A stretch of DNA of 64,000 nt from Gemmataceae bacterium (GTDB taxonomy: Bacteria; Planctomycetota; Planctomycetia; Gemmatales; Gemmataceae), in the NCBI GenBank assembly GCA_022842245.1, contig JALHPZ010000035.1:1-64000 (forward strand). Reading direction: 5' to 3'. Shown in pieces: positions 53,362-63,147 of the stretch. Position numbers and translations under genes: made by a program. Each line of letters begins with the position of its first letter. Position 1 is the first letter of the stretch. Below the pieces are notes generated by a model, which did not search any database, had not been told where the DNA came from, and worked only from the letters and a program-made list of their open reading frames with translations.

Positions 53362-54407
53362 GAGTTTCCTCCGGGCAGGCGGGCGGGTTCGACCGGAGTG
53401 CCGGGCGGCAGCGGTTCGGGATTCAGGAAGACGCGGCGGCCGTCGAGCCGGACGCGGTAGGTGGCGATGCGCTCTTGGAACGGCGGCGGCGAACAGCCGT
53501 CCTCGGGGCGGTATTCCCAGCCGTGCCAGGGGCAGCTGATGCAGCCGTCGACGACCTTGCCCTCGCCGAGGGGGCCGCGCTGGTGGGCGCAGACGTTCGT
53601 GACGGCGGAGATGCCGCCGGCATGGCGGAAGATCGCGACGCGCTCGCCGGCCGGTGTCGAGACGACCTTCGCGCGGTCCATCGGGATGTCGTCCGCGTTG
53701 CCGACGTCGATCCACGCGACGTCGAGCGGGATGCGTCGATCCTTGTTGCGTTCGCGTCGGCCGGCCGCGAGGTGCAGCCCGGCGACGGTCGCGAAGCCGG
53801 CGACGAGCAGGATCGCATAGATCGATTGCGTCTCCGACTGCAGCGCCCCGAGCGCGACGTGGAGCACGATCAGCCCGTAGGCCGGGTAGGCGAGCATGTG
53901 GAGCGACTTCCAAACGCTCGGCCCGAGGGTCTTCTGCCAGAAGTCGTGGCTCGTCGCGGCCATCAGGAAGAGAATCACGAGCGCGAGGAGTCCCAGGATT
54001 TCGAAGGGGAACCCTGCCAGCGACGAATAGTTCGAGTTCGCGGTCAGCAGTGAGACGATCGGATTGATGAGTCCGAAGCCGTGGTAGTAGCCGAAGGCGA
54101 TGGCGGCGTGGCCGAGCGCGAGCAGGAACGTGGCGACGCCGAGGTGTCGGCGGTTGTAGAGCACCGGTAGGAAGCGGCGGTCGAGCCGCGCAAGCGGGCC
54201 GATGGCGAGCGCGACGTGCAGGAGGACGAACGCCGCCGTGCCGAGGGCGCGCATCAACAGGATCGGGAACCCGATCGCTTCGTCGCCAAATATCAACGAA
54301 CCGACGGCGAGGAAGACGGCGAGGTAGCCGGCGATGCCCGCGGCGAGGATGGCGTCGTAGATGCGCTTGTTGCGGTTCCACTTCACGGGCCGGTACGTCA
54401 CGCTCAC
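53358..54407 (-). CDS. Ferric-reductase-like membrane domain fused to Rieske protein
   Basis: 349 residues from a GTG at 54407. Six or so membrane helices (about 18-215) of ferric reductase/YedZ type carry candidate heme ligands His64, His100, His170 and His183. The C-terminal Rieske domain (about 225-345) has NVCAHQRGPL (Cys273, His275) and CISCPWHGWEY (Cys292, His295), which bind a 2Fe-2S cluster. GGGGG precedes the start. The protein probably moves electrons across the membrane between a b-type heme and the cluster; donor and acceptor are unknown. Start and stop overlap both neighbours. Confidence 0.92.
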   Translation of the reverse strand: MSVTYRPVKWNRNKRIYDAILAAGIAGYLAVFLAVGSLIFGDEAIGFPILLMRALGTAAFVLLHVALAIGPLARLDRRFLPVLYNRRHLGVATFLLALGHAAIAFGYYHGFGLINPIVSLLTANSNYSSLAGFPFEILGLLALVILFLMAATSHDFWQKTLGPSVWKSLHMLAYPAYGLIVLHVALGALQSETQSIYAILLVAGFATVAGLHLAAGRRERNKDRRIPLDVAWIDVGNADDIPMDRAKVVSTPAGERVAIFRHAGGISAVTNVCAHQRGPLGEGKVVDGCISCPWHGWEYRPEDGCSPPPFQERIATYRVRLDGRRVFLNPEPLPPGTPVEPARLPGGNS

Positions 54408-54496
54408 GGCAGCAACCCCCGCAGGAGAATCAGGACCACGACGGGAACGAGGACGAGCCAGAGTCGGAGGTGCCAGCGGCGGTGCGAAGCGGTCAT
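54404..54496 (-). CDS. Tiny single-pass membrane protein (30 aa)
   Basis: MTASHRRWHLRLWLVLVPVV begins it; the whole chain is a basic N-terminus and one hydrophobic helix ending LLRGLLP. The ATG overlaps the stop of the 68-aa gene (ATGA) and its stop overlaps the GTG of the Rieske gene (GTGA). This double overlap strongly supports translation. It is probably a small subunit or assembly factor of the membrane complex. Confidence 0.75.
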   Translation of the reverse strand: MTASHRRWHLRLWLVLVPVVVLILLRGLLP

Positions 54497-54699
54497 GGCG
54501 AGCCTCCGATCCACTTGCGGGCGAGGACGGGCCAGAGCGCGACCGTGCCGGGCAGGATCGCAAGGCGGAAGGCGAGCGACGTTCCCCGCGCGGCCGGATC
54601 GAGCCGCGTGACGCCGCGAACGAGGAACGGCCCGGCGAAGAGCAGGCCGACGACGGCGTAGCCCGCAACGATCGACACGATCCCTTGGGCGACGACCAT
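54493..54699 (-). CDS. Small two-helix membrane protein (68 aa)
   Basis: 68 residues. Helices at about 5-27 (GIVSIVAGYAVVGLLFAGPF) and 42-58, with a basic loop. The ATG has GAGGAG upstream and lies 12 nt after the SDR stop. Its stop overlaps the start of the 30-aa gene. No family recognised. Confidence 0.78.
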   Translation of the reverse strand: MVVAQGIVSIVAGYAVVGLLFAGPFLVRGVTRLDPAARGTSLAFRLAILPGTVALWPVLARKWIGGSP

Positions 54700-54710
54700 G
54701 TTTGGGCTCC

Positions 54711-55463
54711 TCATTCCGGCGCGTAGACGGTGCGACCGCCGTCCACGGGCATCAGCACGCCGGTGACGAAATCGTTGTCGAGGAACGACAGCACCGCCTG
54801 CGCGATGTTGTGCGGGCTTCCTTCGCGCTTCACCAATGTCGCCCCGATCGCCTGCCGCTTCTCCGCCTCCGGCAGGTCCGGCGGCAGCATCACCGGACCG
54901 GGCAGAATCGCGTTCACCCGCACGTTCGGGTTCCGGCTCGCCAGCTCGACCGCCAGACAGCGCGTGATCGCCGAGACTGCTCCCTTGCTCGGGAAGTACG
55001 CGGCGTAGTTCAGGTACGGCCGCACCTCGGCCCAGTCGCCGATGTTCACGATCAGCCCGCCGTCGGGCTGCTTCGTCATCGCGAGGCCGGCGTGCTGGCT
55101 GCAGAGGAAGGTGCCCAGCGCGTTCGTGTCGAAGTGCATCCGCACGTCGGCGGCGGTGACGTCTTCGAGCTTCTTGGATTGCCAGGCGGCGGCGCAGTTG
55201 ACGAGCACGTCGATGCGGCCGAAGTCGCGGAGCACGCCGGCGACCATGGCGCGCACGGCCGCCTCGTCGGCGAGGTCGGCGCGATAGGCCCGCGCTTCGA
55301 CGCCGTGTTTCTTCAGTTCGGCGACCGTCTCCTCGGCCTCCGCGCCGGAGCTGCGGTAGTGGACCGCGATGCCGTAGCCGCGCTTCGCGAGCGCCTCGGC
55401 CACGACCGACCCGACGCGCTTCTTGCCGCTGCCCGTCACGAGGGCGACGCGATTCGATTTCAT
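54711..55463 (-). CDS. SDR oxidoreductase, pteridine-reductase-like
   Basis: 250 residues, classical short-chain dehydrogenase fold. Cofactor-binding TGSGKKRVG (10-18), NCAAAW (89-94), and catalytic Tyr156-x3-Lys160 (YFPSK). The position usually held by serine is Asp143 (NIGDWAE), as in pteridine reductases and FolM-type enzymes, so an NADPH-dependent pteridine or dihydrofolate reduction is plausible. It heads the overlapped membrane operon, though a functional link is unclear. Confidence 0.88.
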   Translation of the reverse strand: MKSNRVALVTGSGKKRVGSVVAEALAKRGYGIAVHYRSSGAEAEETVAELKKHGVEARAYRADLADEAAVRAMVAGVLRDFGRIDVLVNCAAAWQSKKLEDVTAADVRMHFDTNALGTFLCSQHAGLAMTKQPDGGLIVNIGDWAEVRPYLNYAAYFPSKGAVSAITRCLAVELASRNPNVRVNAILPGPVMLPPDLPEAEKRQAIGATLVKREGSPHNIAQAVLSFLDNDFVTGVLMPVDGGRTVYAPE

Positions 55464-55508
55464 GTTGGAATCTCCCGTTGGGGATTGGATGACGCGGATG
55501 GTGTTGGG

Positions 55509-56066
55509 TTACAGGCTCGCCGCGATCGGTTCGAGAATTTCCCGGAGCGCGTGGCGGGCGCGATGCAGGCGCGTCTTCACGACGGCCTCGGACGTACCGA
55601 GGCGTTCGGCCGTCGCGGCGGTATCGAGTCCTTCCAGATCGCGCAGTTCGATGATCGTTCGAAACGATTCCGGTAATTGTCCGATTCCTTCGCGCACCCG
55701 GTTCGCGATCTCGCCCCCTTCGAGGGTTTCGGGTTCGTGCCGTGCGTTCAATTCGCAACCCGCGTCGAGCGGCACGGTCCGGCGGCGGCGATCGGATCGC
55801 AGCTTCATCAGGCAGGTGTTGACGGCGATCCGGTGCAGCCAGGTTCCGAGCCGGGCGTTCGCTTGAAATGACCCGATCGCGCGGAAGGCGGCGAGGAAGG
55901 TGTCCTGCGCGGCGTCGGCGGCGTGGTCGGTGTCGCCGAGGTACTTGCGGGCGACGGCCATCACGGCCGCAACGTGAGACCGAAAGAATTCGTCCTGGGC
56001 AGCGAGTTCGCCGGCGCGGAGCCGGGCGAGGAGATCGGTTTCCGATTCGAATACGGGGGCACACAT
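55509..56066 (-). CDS. ECF-type RNA polymerase sigma factor
   Basis: 185 residues from the ATG at 56066. Region 2 (about 15-90): DLLARLRAGELAAQDEFFRS, then DAAQDTFLAAFRAIGSFQ and LGTWLHRIAVNTCLMKLR. Region 4 (about 125-180): LPESFRTIIELRDLEGLDTA and GTSEAVVKTRLHRARHALRE, the -35 recognition helix-turn-helix. No anti-sigma gene follows; the SDR gene is 45 nt downstream and may be co-transcribed. Confidence 0.92.
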   Translation of the reverse strand: MCAPVFESETDLLARLRAGELAAQDEFFRSHVAAVMAVARKYLGDTDHAADAAQDTFLAAFRAIGSFQANARLGTWLHRIAVNTCLMKLRSDRRRRTVPLDAGCELNARHEPETLEGGEIANRVREGIGQLPESFRTIIELRDLEGLDTAATAERLGTSEAVVKTRLHRARHALREILEPIAASL

Positions 56067-56243
56067 GATCGTCGGTTCCGGTAGGGAGAGAGGCGGATAC
56101 TCCCACCAAAGCGAGGCCCATGCCGGAGCCGACGAATTTCGTTCGATTCGATGAAAAACGCTTGAAATCAAGGGATTGGTGCAATGCTTTCTGGATTCGG
56201 TCGCGAGGGTGTGCCTCTGTCCCCCACGAGATTTCGTGGCCGC

Positions 56244-58142
<1,899 letters not shown>

Positions 58143-58191
58143 CGTACTTCCATCGACCGCACGATTCGAGGTCGAAACGGGGAGCCGAAGC

Positions 58192-58725
58192 ATGATTGCG
58201 AACGGGGCACCGCCGGCCGTCGGACCGCTCGTGGCGGTGCTGGACCAACTGGACGAACTGCTCGACGGCCTGACGGACGACCAGTACGTCGCGACGCCCG
58301 GCGGACTCGTGACGAGCGGCATCGGCGGGCACGTCCGGCACAACCTCGACCACGTCGAAGCCCTGCTCCGCGCCGCCGAGACCGGCGAACTCGACTACGA
58401 CCGCCGCGAACGCGGCACCGGGATCGAACGCGACCGCGCGGCGGCCCGGGCCGCGATTCGCAAGCTCGCCGCCCAGCTCCAGGATTTCGATTGGGCCGAT
58501 GCGCCCGCGTTCCTCGCGATGAATGCGATCGTTGCGCCGGATGCGCCGGCCATTGCGATGACGACGACGATCGACCGCGAACTCGCGTTCGTCCTCAGCC
58601 ACACCATCCACCACAACGCGCTGATCGCGCTCCTGGCCAAACTCCAGGGCGCGGCCTTGCCGCCCGATTTCGGCTACGCCCCGTCCACGCTCGCCCACCG
58701 CAGGGGGCGGCCATGTGCACGATGA
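58192..58725 (+). CDS. DinB-family protein
   Basis: 177 residues from the ATG at 58192 (GGAG upstream). Four-helix DinB-like pattern with metal-ligand histidines in SGIGGHVRHNLDHVEALL and FVLSHTIHHNALIALL. Family members include thiol-dependent transferases and many of unknown role. Its end overlaps the next gene by 13 nt. Confidence 0.82.
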   Translation: MIANGAPPAVGPLVAVLDQLDELLDGLTDDQYVATPGGLVTSGIGGHVRHNLDHVEALLRAAETGELDYDRRERGTGIERDRAAARAAIRKLAAQLQDFDWADAPAFLAMNAIVAPDAPAIAMTTTIDRELAFVLSHTIHHNALIALLAKLQGAALPPDFGYAPSTLAHRRGRPCAR

Positions 58726-59441
58726 CCATCGTCCCGCTACCGGCCGATCGCGTGCGCGTCGCGTTCAATCGCGACGAGAACCGCGATCGACCGGCGGCCA
58801 AGCCCCCCGTCCGTCGGCGAATCGGCGAACGCGAAGCGTTGTTACCGATCGATCCCATTTCCGACGGCACTTGGATCGCCGCCAACGATGCCGGGCTGAT
58901 CCTGGCCCTGTTGAACGGCAATCCTCCGCAGCCCGTTCGCGGGAAGGCCGCGAGAAGTCGCGGCGAGATCGTGCCGGAATTGATTTCCTGCGATTCCCCC
59001 GCCGACGCGCTCGAGCGCTTCGATCGCAAGCTGCGCCCCGCCGACTTCGCACCCTTCCGCCTCGTCCTGTTCGGCCGCGGACTCCTCGCCGATATCCGCT
59101 GGGACGGCAACCAGTCGATGATTAGCAATCGGCTCCTCGGCGGCTCGCCGGTGCTGTTCACGTCGTCCGGCCTCGGCGATCACCTCGTCGAGGGGCCGCG
59201 CCGGGAGCTGTTCGAATTGCACTTCGAGAACGCGGCCGATCCGGTGGCGGCGCAGGACGCCTTCCACGCCCACCGCTGGCCCGGCCGCGAGCACCTAAGC
59301 GTCAACATGGCGCGCGTCGACGCCCGCACGGTGAGCCGGACGGTGATTGCGCGCGACGATGACGCGATTCAATTCGACTACTTCACAGACGCCGATTCGA
59401 CTGATCGCGAATCGCTGCCACTCGCGGGAGCGCGATCATGA
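58713..59441 (+). CDS. NRDE-family protein
   Basis: 242 residues. The protein starts MCTMTIVPLPADRVRVAFNR, with Cys2 positioned as an N-terminal nucleophile and the family name motif NRDE inside AFNRDENRDR. GTWIAANDAGLILALLNG is the second conserved block. Related to the T10/NRDE family (TANGO2-like), whose biochemistry is uncertain. It overlaps both the DinB gene and the fusion gene (ATGA). Confidence 0.88.
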   Translation: MCTMTIVPLPADRVRVAFNRDENRDRPAAKPPVRRRIGEREALLPIDPISDGTWIAANDAGLILALLNGNPPQPVRGKAARSRGEIVPELISCDSPADALERFDRKLRPADFAPFRLVLFGRGLLADIRWDGNQSMISNRLLGGSPVLFTSSGLGDHLVEGPRRELFELHFENAADPVAAQDAFHAHRWPGREHLSVNMARVDARTVSRTVIARDDDAIQFDYFTDADSTDRESLPLAGARS

Positions 59442-61027
59442 TCCCGTTCGATCTCGGCCTCGCCGCCGGGCCGTGGGCCGTCGTGTTCGGTCTCATCGCG
59501 GCCACCTTCGTGAACGAAGACCTCGCCTGCATCGCCGCCGGGCTGCTCCTCGCGGCGGGCAAGATCGAGTGGGTCCCCGCGCTCGCCGGCTGCTTCCTCG
59601 GCATCGTCCTTGGCGACTTCGGCGTCTGGCTCCTCGGCCGCGTCGCCGGCACCCGCGCCATGCGCTGGAACTGGGTCCGCAAGGTCCTTACGCCCGAGCG
59701 GCTCGCCAGACTCTCCGCACAGCTCTGCGAGCACGGCGGCCGCACCGCCTTCCTTGCCCGCGGCATCCCCGGCTCCCGCGTCCCGCTCTTCCTCGCCGCC
59801 GGCATCCTCGGCTACTGCCCCTACCGCTTCCTCACCTGGGCCTTTCTCGCCGCTGCGCTCTGGACCCCCGCGTTGCTCCTCGCCGTCGTCCTCGCCGGCG
59901 ACTCGATCCTCGAAAGCGGTTGGCCCGCCGTCGCCGCCGTCGGCCTCATCATCGTGCTCGTCCCCAAGCTCTTCACCCCCATCGGCCGCGCTAAGCTCGC
60001 CGCCCGCATCGCCAGGCTCTGGCGCTGGGAGTTCTGGCCCGCATGGCTCTTCTACCTGCCCCTCGTCCCGTGGTTCCTGTGCCTCGCCGTCCGTTACCGC
60101 AGCCTCACGATCTGGACCGCGGCGAACCCCGGCATCGTCCCGGCCGGCGGCGTGGTCGGCGAGTCGAAGGCGGACATTCTCGCCAAGCTTCCCGCGGACC
60201 GGATCGTCCCCACGCTCCTCGTCCCGCCCGGCAACCTCGGCGACCGCGTGCGGCTCGTGCGGGAATCCGGGTGGGAATTCCCCCTCATCTTGAAGCCGGA
60301 TATTGGGGAACGCGGCACCGGTGTGCGCAAGGTGTACGATTTCGTCGACGTGGAAAAATACCTGATCGAAACCCCCGGCCCGGTGGTCGCCCAGCCGTTC
60401 CACCCCGGCCCGTTCGAGGCCGGCGTGTTCTACTACCGTCTGCCCGACGAGAGCCGCGGTCGCATCTTTTCAGTGACCGATAAGGTGTTCCCGTTCGTCG
60501 TCGGCGACGGTCGGTCCACTCTCGAAGAACTGATCTGGTCGCACCCGCGCTACCGCATGCAGGCGGCGGTCTTCCTGACGCGGCACGCGGCGCACGCCGG
60601 TCGCGTGCTCGCGGCCGGCGAGCGGTTCCCCCTCGCGACCGCGGGAAACCACTGCCAGGGGACGTTGTTCCGCGACGGTGCCCACCTCGCGACACCCGAA
60701 CTGGAAACCGCGTTCGACGCCATCGCCAGCCGCTTCGACGGCTTCTTCATCGGCCGCTTCGACGTGCGCTACTCCGACCCCACCACCTTCCGCGCCGGCC
60801 ACGGGTTCGCCATCGTCGAACTGAACGGCGTGGCCTCGGAATCGACCAACCTCTACGACCCGACATGGCCCCTCGGGCGGGCGTACCGAACGCTCTTCCG
60901 CCAGTGGGCGCTGTTGTTCCGCATCGGCGCCGCGAACCGCAGCCGCGGGCACCGACCGGCGACCGTTCGCGAACTGTTCGAACTCGTTCGCTCGCACCGC
61001 CGCCGACTAATCGCCGGCCCGGCGTAA
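59438..61027 (+). CDS. DedA/VTT membrane protein fused to ATP-grasp domain
   Basis: 529 residues. The first 190 residues are a polytopic DedA/VTT unit with the signature ARGIPGSRVPLFLAAG (107-122); two more hydrophobic segments follow at 200-220. The rest (about 235-525) looks like an ATP-grasp enzyme: FPLILKPDIGERGTGV (281-296) is the ATP-binding strand and loop, and FIGRFDVRYSD and IVELNGVASES are the metal-binding strands. DedA proteins move or scramble lipid carriers; ATP-grasp enzymes join acids to amines or thiols. The fusion suggests a membrane-lipid-linked ligation. ATGA overlap with the NRDE gene. Confidence 0.85.
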   Translation: MIPFDLGLAAGPWAVVFGLIAATFVNEDLACIAAGLLLAAGKIEWVPALAGCFLGIVLGDFGVWLLGRVAGTRAMRWNWVRKVLTPERLARLSAQLCEHGGRTAFLARGIPGSRVPLFLAAGILGYCPYRFLTWAFLAAALWTPALLLAVVLAGDSILESGWPAVAAVGLIIVLVPKLFTPIGRAKLAARIARLWRWEFWPAWLFYLPLVPWFLCLAVRYRSLTIWTAANPGIVPAGGVVGESKADILAKLPADRIVPTLLVPPGNLGDRVRLVRESGWEFPLILKPDIGERGTGVRKVYDFVDVEKYLIETPGPVVAQPFHPGPFEAGVFYYRLPDESRGRIFSVTDKVFPFVVGDGRSTLEELIWSHPRYRMQAAVFLTRHAAHAGRVLAAGERFPLATAGNHCQGTLFRDGAHLATPELETAFDAIASRFDGFFIGRFDVRYSDPTTFRAGHGFAIVELNGVASESTNLYDPTWPLGRAYRTLFRQWALLFRIGAANRSRGHRPATVRELFELVRSHRRRLIAGPA

Positions 61028-61103
61028 CCCCGGCCGGTCGCCAAGCATCCAATCACAACCGCGGACCGTGTATTTCCGCATTCCCTTGAGGAGGTCTTCC
61101 ACC

Positions 61104-61685
61104 ATGTTCGGCCGATCCCTGTTCGCTCTGACCCTCGCCGCCGCGTTCGCCGTGGTGGCCCCCGCCGCCGACCCGCCCGCCCCGAACGCCGCCAAGATCG
61201 GACCGAAGGTCGGGGACGAAGCGAAAGACTTCGAGCTGTCCGCCCTCGACGGCGAGAAGGTGAAGTTGTCGAAGCTCACGGCCGACGGGCCGGTGGTCCT
61301 GGTCGTCCTGCGGGGTTACCCCGGCTACCAGTGCCCGCTCTGCACCCGGCAGTTCGCGGAGTTCCGATCCCAAGCCGACGCCTTCAAGGCGGCCTCCGCG
61401 CGGGTGCTGTTCGTCTACCCCGGCCCCGCCAAGGGCCTGAAGGACCGGGCGGCCGAATTCGTGAAGGGGAAGGACTACCCGGCCCACTTCGCGATCCTCC
61501 TCGACCCCGACTACTCGTTCACGACCGCCTACGGGCTGCGGTGGGACGCGAAGAACGAGACCGCCTATCCGTCCACGTTCGTGATCGACCGCAAGCGGAC
61601 GGTGACGTTCGCCAAGGTCAGCACCACCCACGGCGACCGGGCGAAGGCCAATGATCTGATCGCGAAGCTCGGCGGGAAAAAGTAA
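61104..61685 (+). CDS. Exported peroxiredoxin (AhpC/TSA-like)
   Basis: 193 residues from the ATG at 61104 (GAGGAGG upstream). Signal peptide at 1-22. The thioredoxin-like fold has VVLRGYPGYQCPLCTRQF with Cys77 and Cys80, followed by VLFVYPG and PSTFVIDRKRTVTFAKV. A peroxidatic Cys fits Cys77, though the usual PxxxTxxC context is altered to YPGYQCPLC, so a thiol-disulfide role is also possible. Located in the periplasm. Confidence 0.85.
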   Translation: MFGRSLFALTLAAAFAVVAPAADPPAPNAAKIGPKVGDEAKDFELSALDGEKVKLSKLTADGPVVLVVLRGYPGYQCPLCTRQFAEFRSQADAFKAASARVLFVYPGPAKGLKDRAAEFVKGKDYPAHFAILLDPDYSFTTAYGLRWDAKNETAYPSTFVIDRKRTVTFAKVSTTHGDRAKANDLIAKLGGKK

Positions 61686-61711
61686 AGCGCAGCGGAAGCC
61701 GAGGAAGTCCA

Positions 61712-62020
61712 TCACTTCGATCGCGGCCCACCGTCCAGAAACAGGACCATCCGGGCGCGCGCGGGTTCCAGACTCTTCACTCTGCGCAATGAGCATTCCC
61801 ACACGACCAGCGACTCCCAGCCGAGTCGCTGCAATGCGGCCCGGTTGCGGCGGTCGCGCCGTCGGTTCCCGGCGATCTTCCCGGCCCAGAAATCGGTGCG
61901 CGTGCCCGGCAGCTTGCCGCCGAGGCAGGCGTGTCCGTGCCAGAAGCAGCCGTGGACGAAGATCACCTTCCGACGGGCCGGGAAGACGATCCGGTACGGT
62001 CCGCCTGGGCGGTCAAACTG
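61712..62020 (-). pseudogene. vsr: 5'-truncated vsr (very short patch repair endonuclease) remnant
   Basis: About 100 codons match the C-terminal two thirds of Vsr: RRKVIFVHGCFWHGHACLGG, KLPGTRTDFWAGKIAGNRRR and WESLVVWECSLRR. The FVHGCFWHGH strand with its catalytic His is intact. Upstream, the expected DLPGrPDIVFP block reads as DRPGGPYRIVFP, so the catalytic Asp is lost or displaced. The N-terminal helix before it is missing; instead the frame runs into palindromic repeats starting at 62032. Vsr nicks T:G mismatches beside 5-methylcytosine sites and accompanies a C5-methyltransferase; none is present. Confidence 0.75.
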
Positions 62021-62031
62021 TTGAAGGTCTT

Positions 62032-62231
62032 GGCCCCGGCAGGGGCCGCCGGCTGTAGCCACGGGTGGAGCGCAGCGGAACCCGTGGATGCGACGTTGTT
62101 TCTCTCGCCCCGGCAGGGGCGACGGACTCGCCTTGTCCCACGGCCCCTGCCGGGGCCGACATGTGCGGATGGCTTCCACGGGTTGCGCTGCGCTCCACCC
62201 GTGGCTACATTCGATGGCCCCATCCGGGGCC
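62032..62231. repeat. Cluster of palindromic repeats upstream of vsr remnant
   Basis: Four copies of a GGCCCC...GGGGCC palindrome (62032-62047, 62107-62120, 62142-62157, 62216-62231). A 33-nt inverted pair, TAGCCACGGGTGGAGCGCAG and following bases at 62056-62088 with its complement at 62175-62207, has one mismatch. These are interleaved as a composite dispersed element. They end at the point where the vsr homology begins. Confidence 0.85.
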
Positions 62232-62415
62232 GAAATCCGGGCACACCGATTCGTTGGTTCGGTCTCGAATGCGGACCAGTATCGAGTCGTCAGCAAATCG
62301 GTCTGATCAAAGACTTCTTCACCTCGGCCCTTCTTGTCTGTTGTGTCATTTTGTCCAGGTTAGGTACTTATCGGCAGCGATTTCCTTGTGCGGCGATGAA
62401 GTACGGGATGCAACG

Positions 62416-62772
62416 ATGGTCTTCGACGACTATTTCCGGTTCGCGGAGTTCGTGGGGTTGCTCGATGGCGAACGTATTCGAACACTTGGTCTCCGGCCCG
62501 ACGACGGAGGTTGCGGCCGGTTCGAGCCCGATCGCTTGGAGGAATTGACGATATTCGTGAGAGAGAATCCCGCCTACCACATCGTCACGGAAACGAGCGA
62601 CTCGGATGACTTCGACGGCGGCCGTGGTTGCACCATGGACAACGAAGTCCGCTTCGTCAACCGCTTGGGTTACTTCCTCGCCGATGGCTCGACCGCCGAC
62701 GCCCACTTGTTTGAGGTCGACGAGGCGGACAATACGGAGGCGGACGACGTCGATGTGTCGCTACAACTCTAA
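62416..62772 (+). CDS. Hypothetical acidic protein
   Basis: 118 residues from the ATG at 62416 (GGGA about 9 nt upstream); longer frames run into repeat sequence. Very acidic C-terminus (VDEADNTEADDVDVSLQL). No known motif. It resembles small immunity-like proteins in size and charge only. The next gene starts about 17 nt after its stop on the same strand. Confidence 0.6.
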   Translation: MVFDDYFRFAEFVGLLDGERIRTLGLRPDDGGCGRFEPDRLEELTIFVRENPAYHIVTETSDSDDFDGGRGCTMDNEVRFVNRLGYFLADGSTADAHLFEVDEADNTEADDVDVSLQL

Positions 62773-62789
62773 TGAACTTCGGAGTAACT

Positions 62790-63131
62790 ATGGATACGAA
62801 TCGGTTTGAGGTTTACGGCTGTTACGGCACCATGTCAGTCGATGTCGGGACGGGAAATGTGCTTGAATATGAGCCGATTCGACCCGACGAGGCAGAGTAC
62901 GCGGATATCGCCCGTATCGACATTCCGACCTATGAGACGCTCTTCGGGCAACAGATCAACCCGGGCGATCACGTCTGCATTATGGATCTTAGCTTCTGGT
63001 CGCATGATGGTCGTTGCTTTAAGGCAGGCTATCCTGAAGTTCACCCGAACGACGGGGATCGCGATTGCTCGCAACCGGTGATCGTACTATCTCCGCTTAG
63101 TATCGTGGTTGATGGTGGAAGGCATACCTGA
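62790..63131 (+). CDS. Hypothetical protein
   Basis: 113 residues from the ATG at 62790 (GGAG 5 nt upstream; an ATG at 62772 overlaps the previous stop but lacks a site). Not recognised. MDTNRFEVYGCYGTMSVDVG opens it and RFEVYGCYG is a distinctive strand-like start. Composition is AT-richer than the core genome. It is followed 16 nt later by the HNH gene. Confidence 0.6.
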   Translation: MDTNRFEVYGCYGTMSVDVGTGNVLEYEPIRPDEAEYADIARIDIPTYETLFGQQINPGDHVCIMDLSFWSHDGRCFKAGYPEVHPNDGDRDCSQPVIVLSPLSIVVDGGRHT

Positions 63132-63147
63132 TGTAATTGGAGCCGCC

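Noticed and set aside
62032-62231. CRISPR array
   Set aside because: The repeats are palindromes of uneven spacing and orientation without spacer-like unique segments of constant length.
62065-62415. N-terminal extension of the hypothetical gene ending at 62772
   Set aside because: The extension is translated palindromic repeat sequence; the ATG at 62416 is the supported start.
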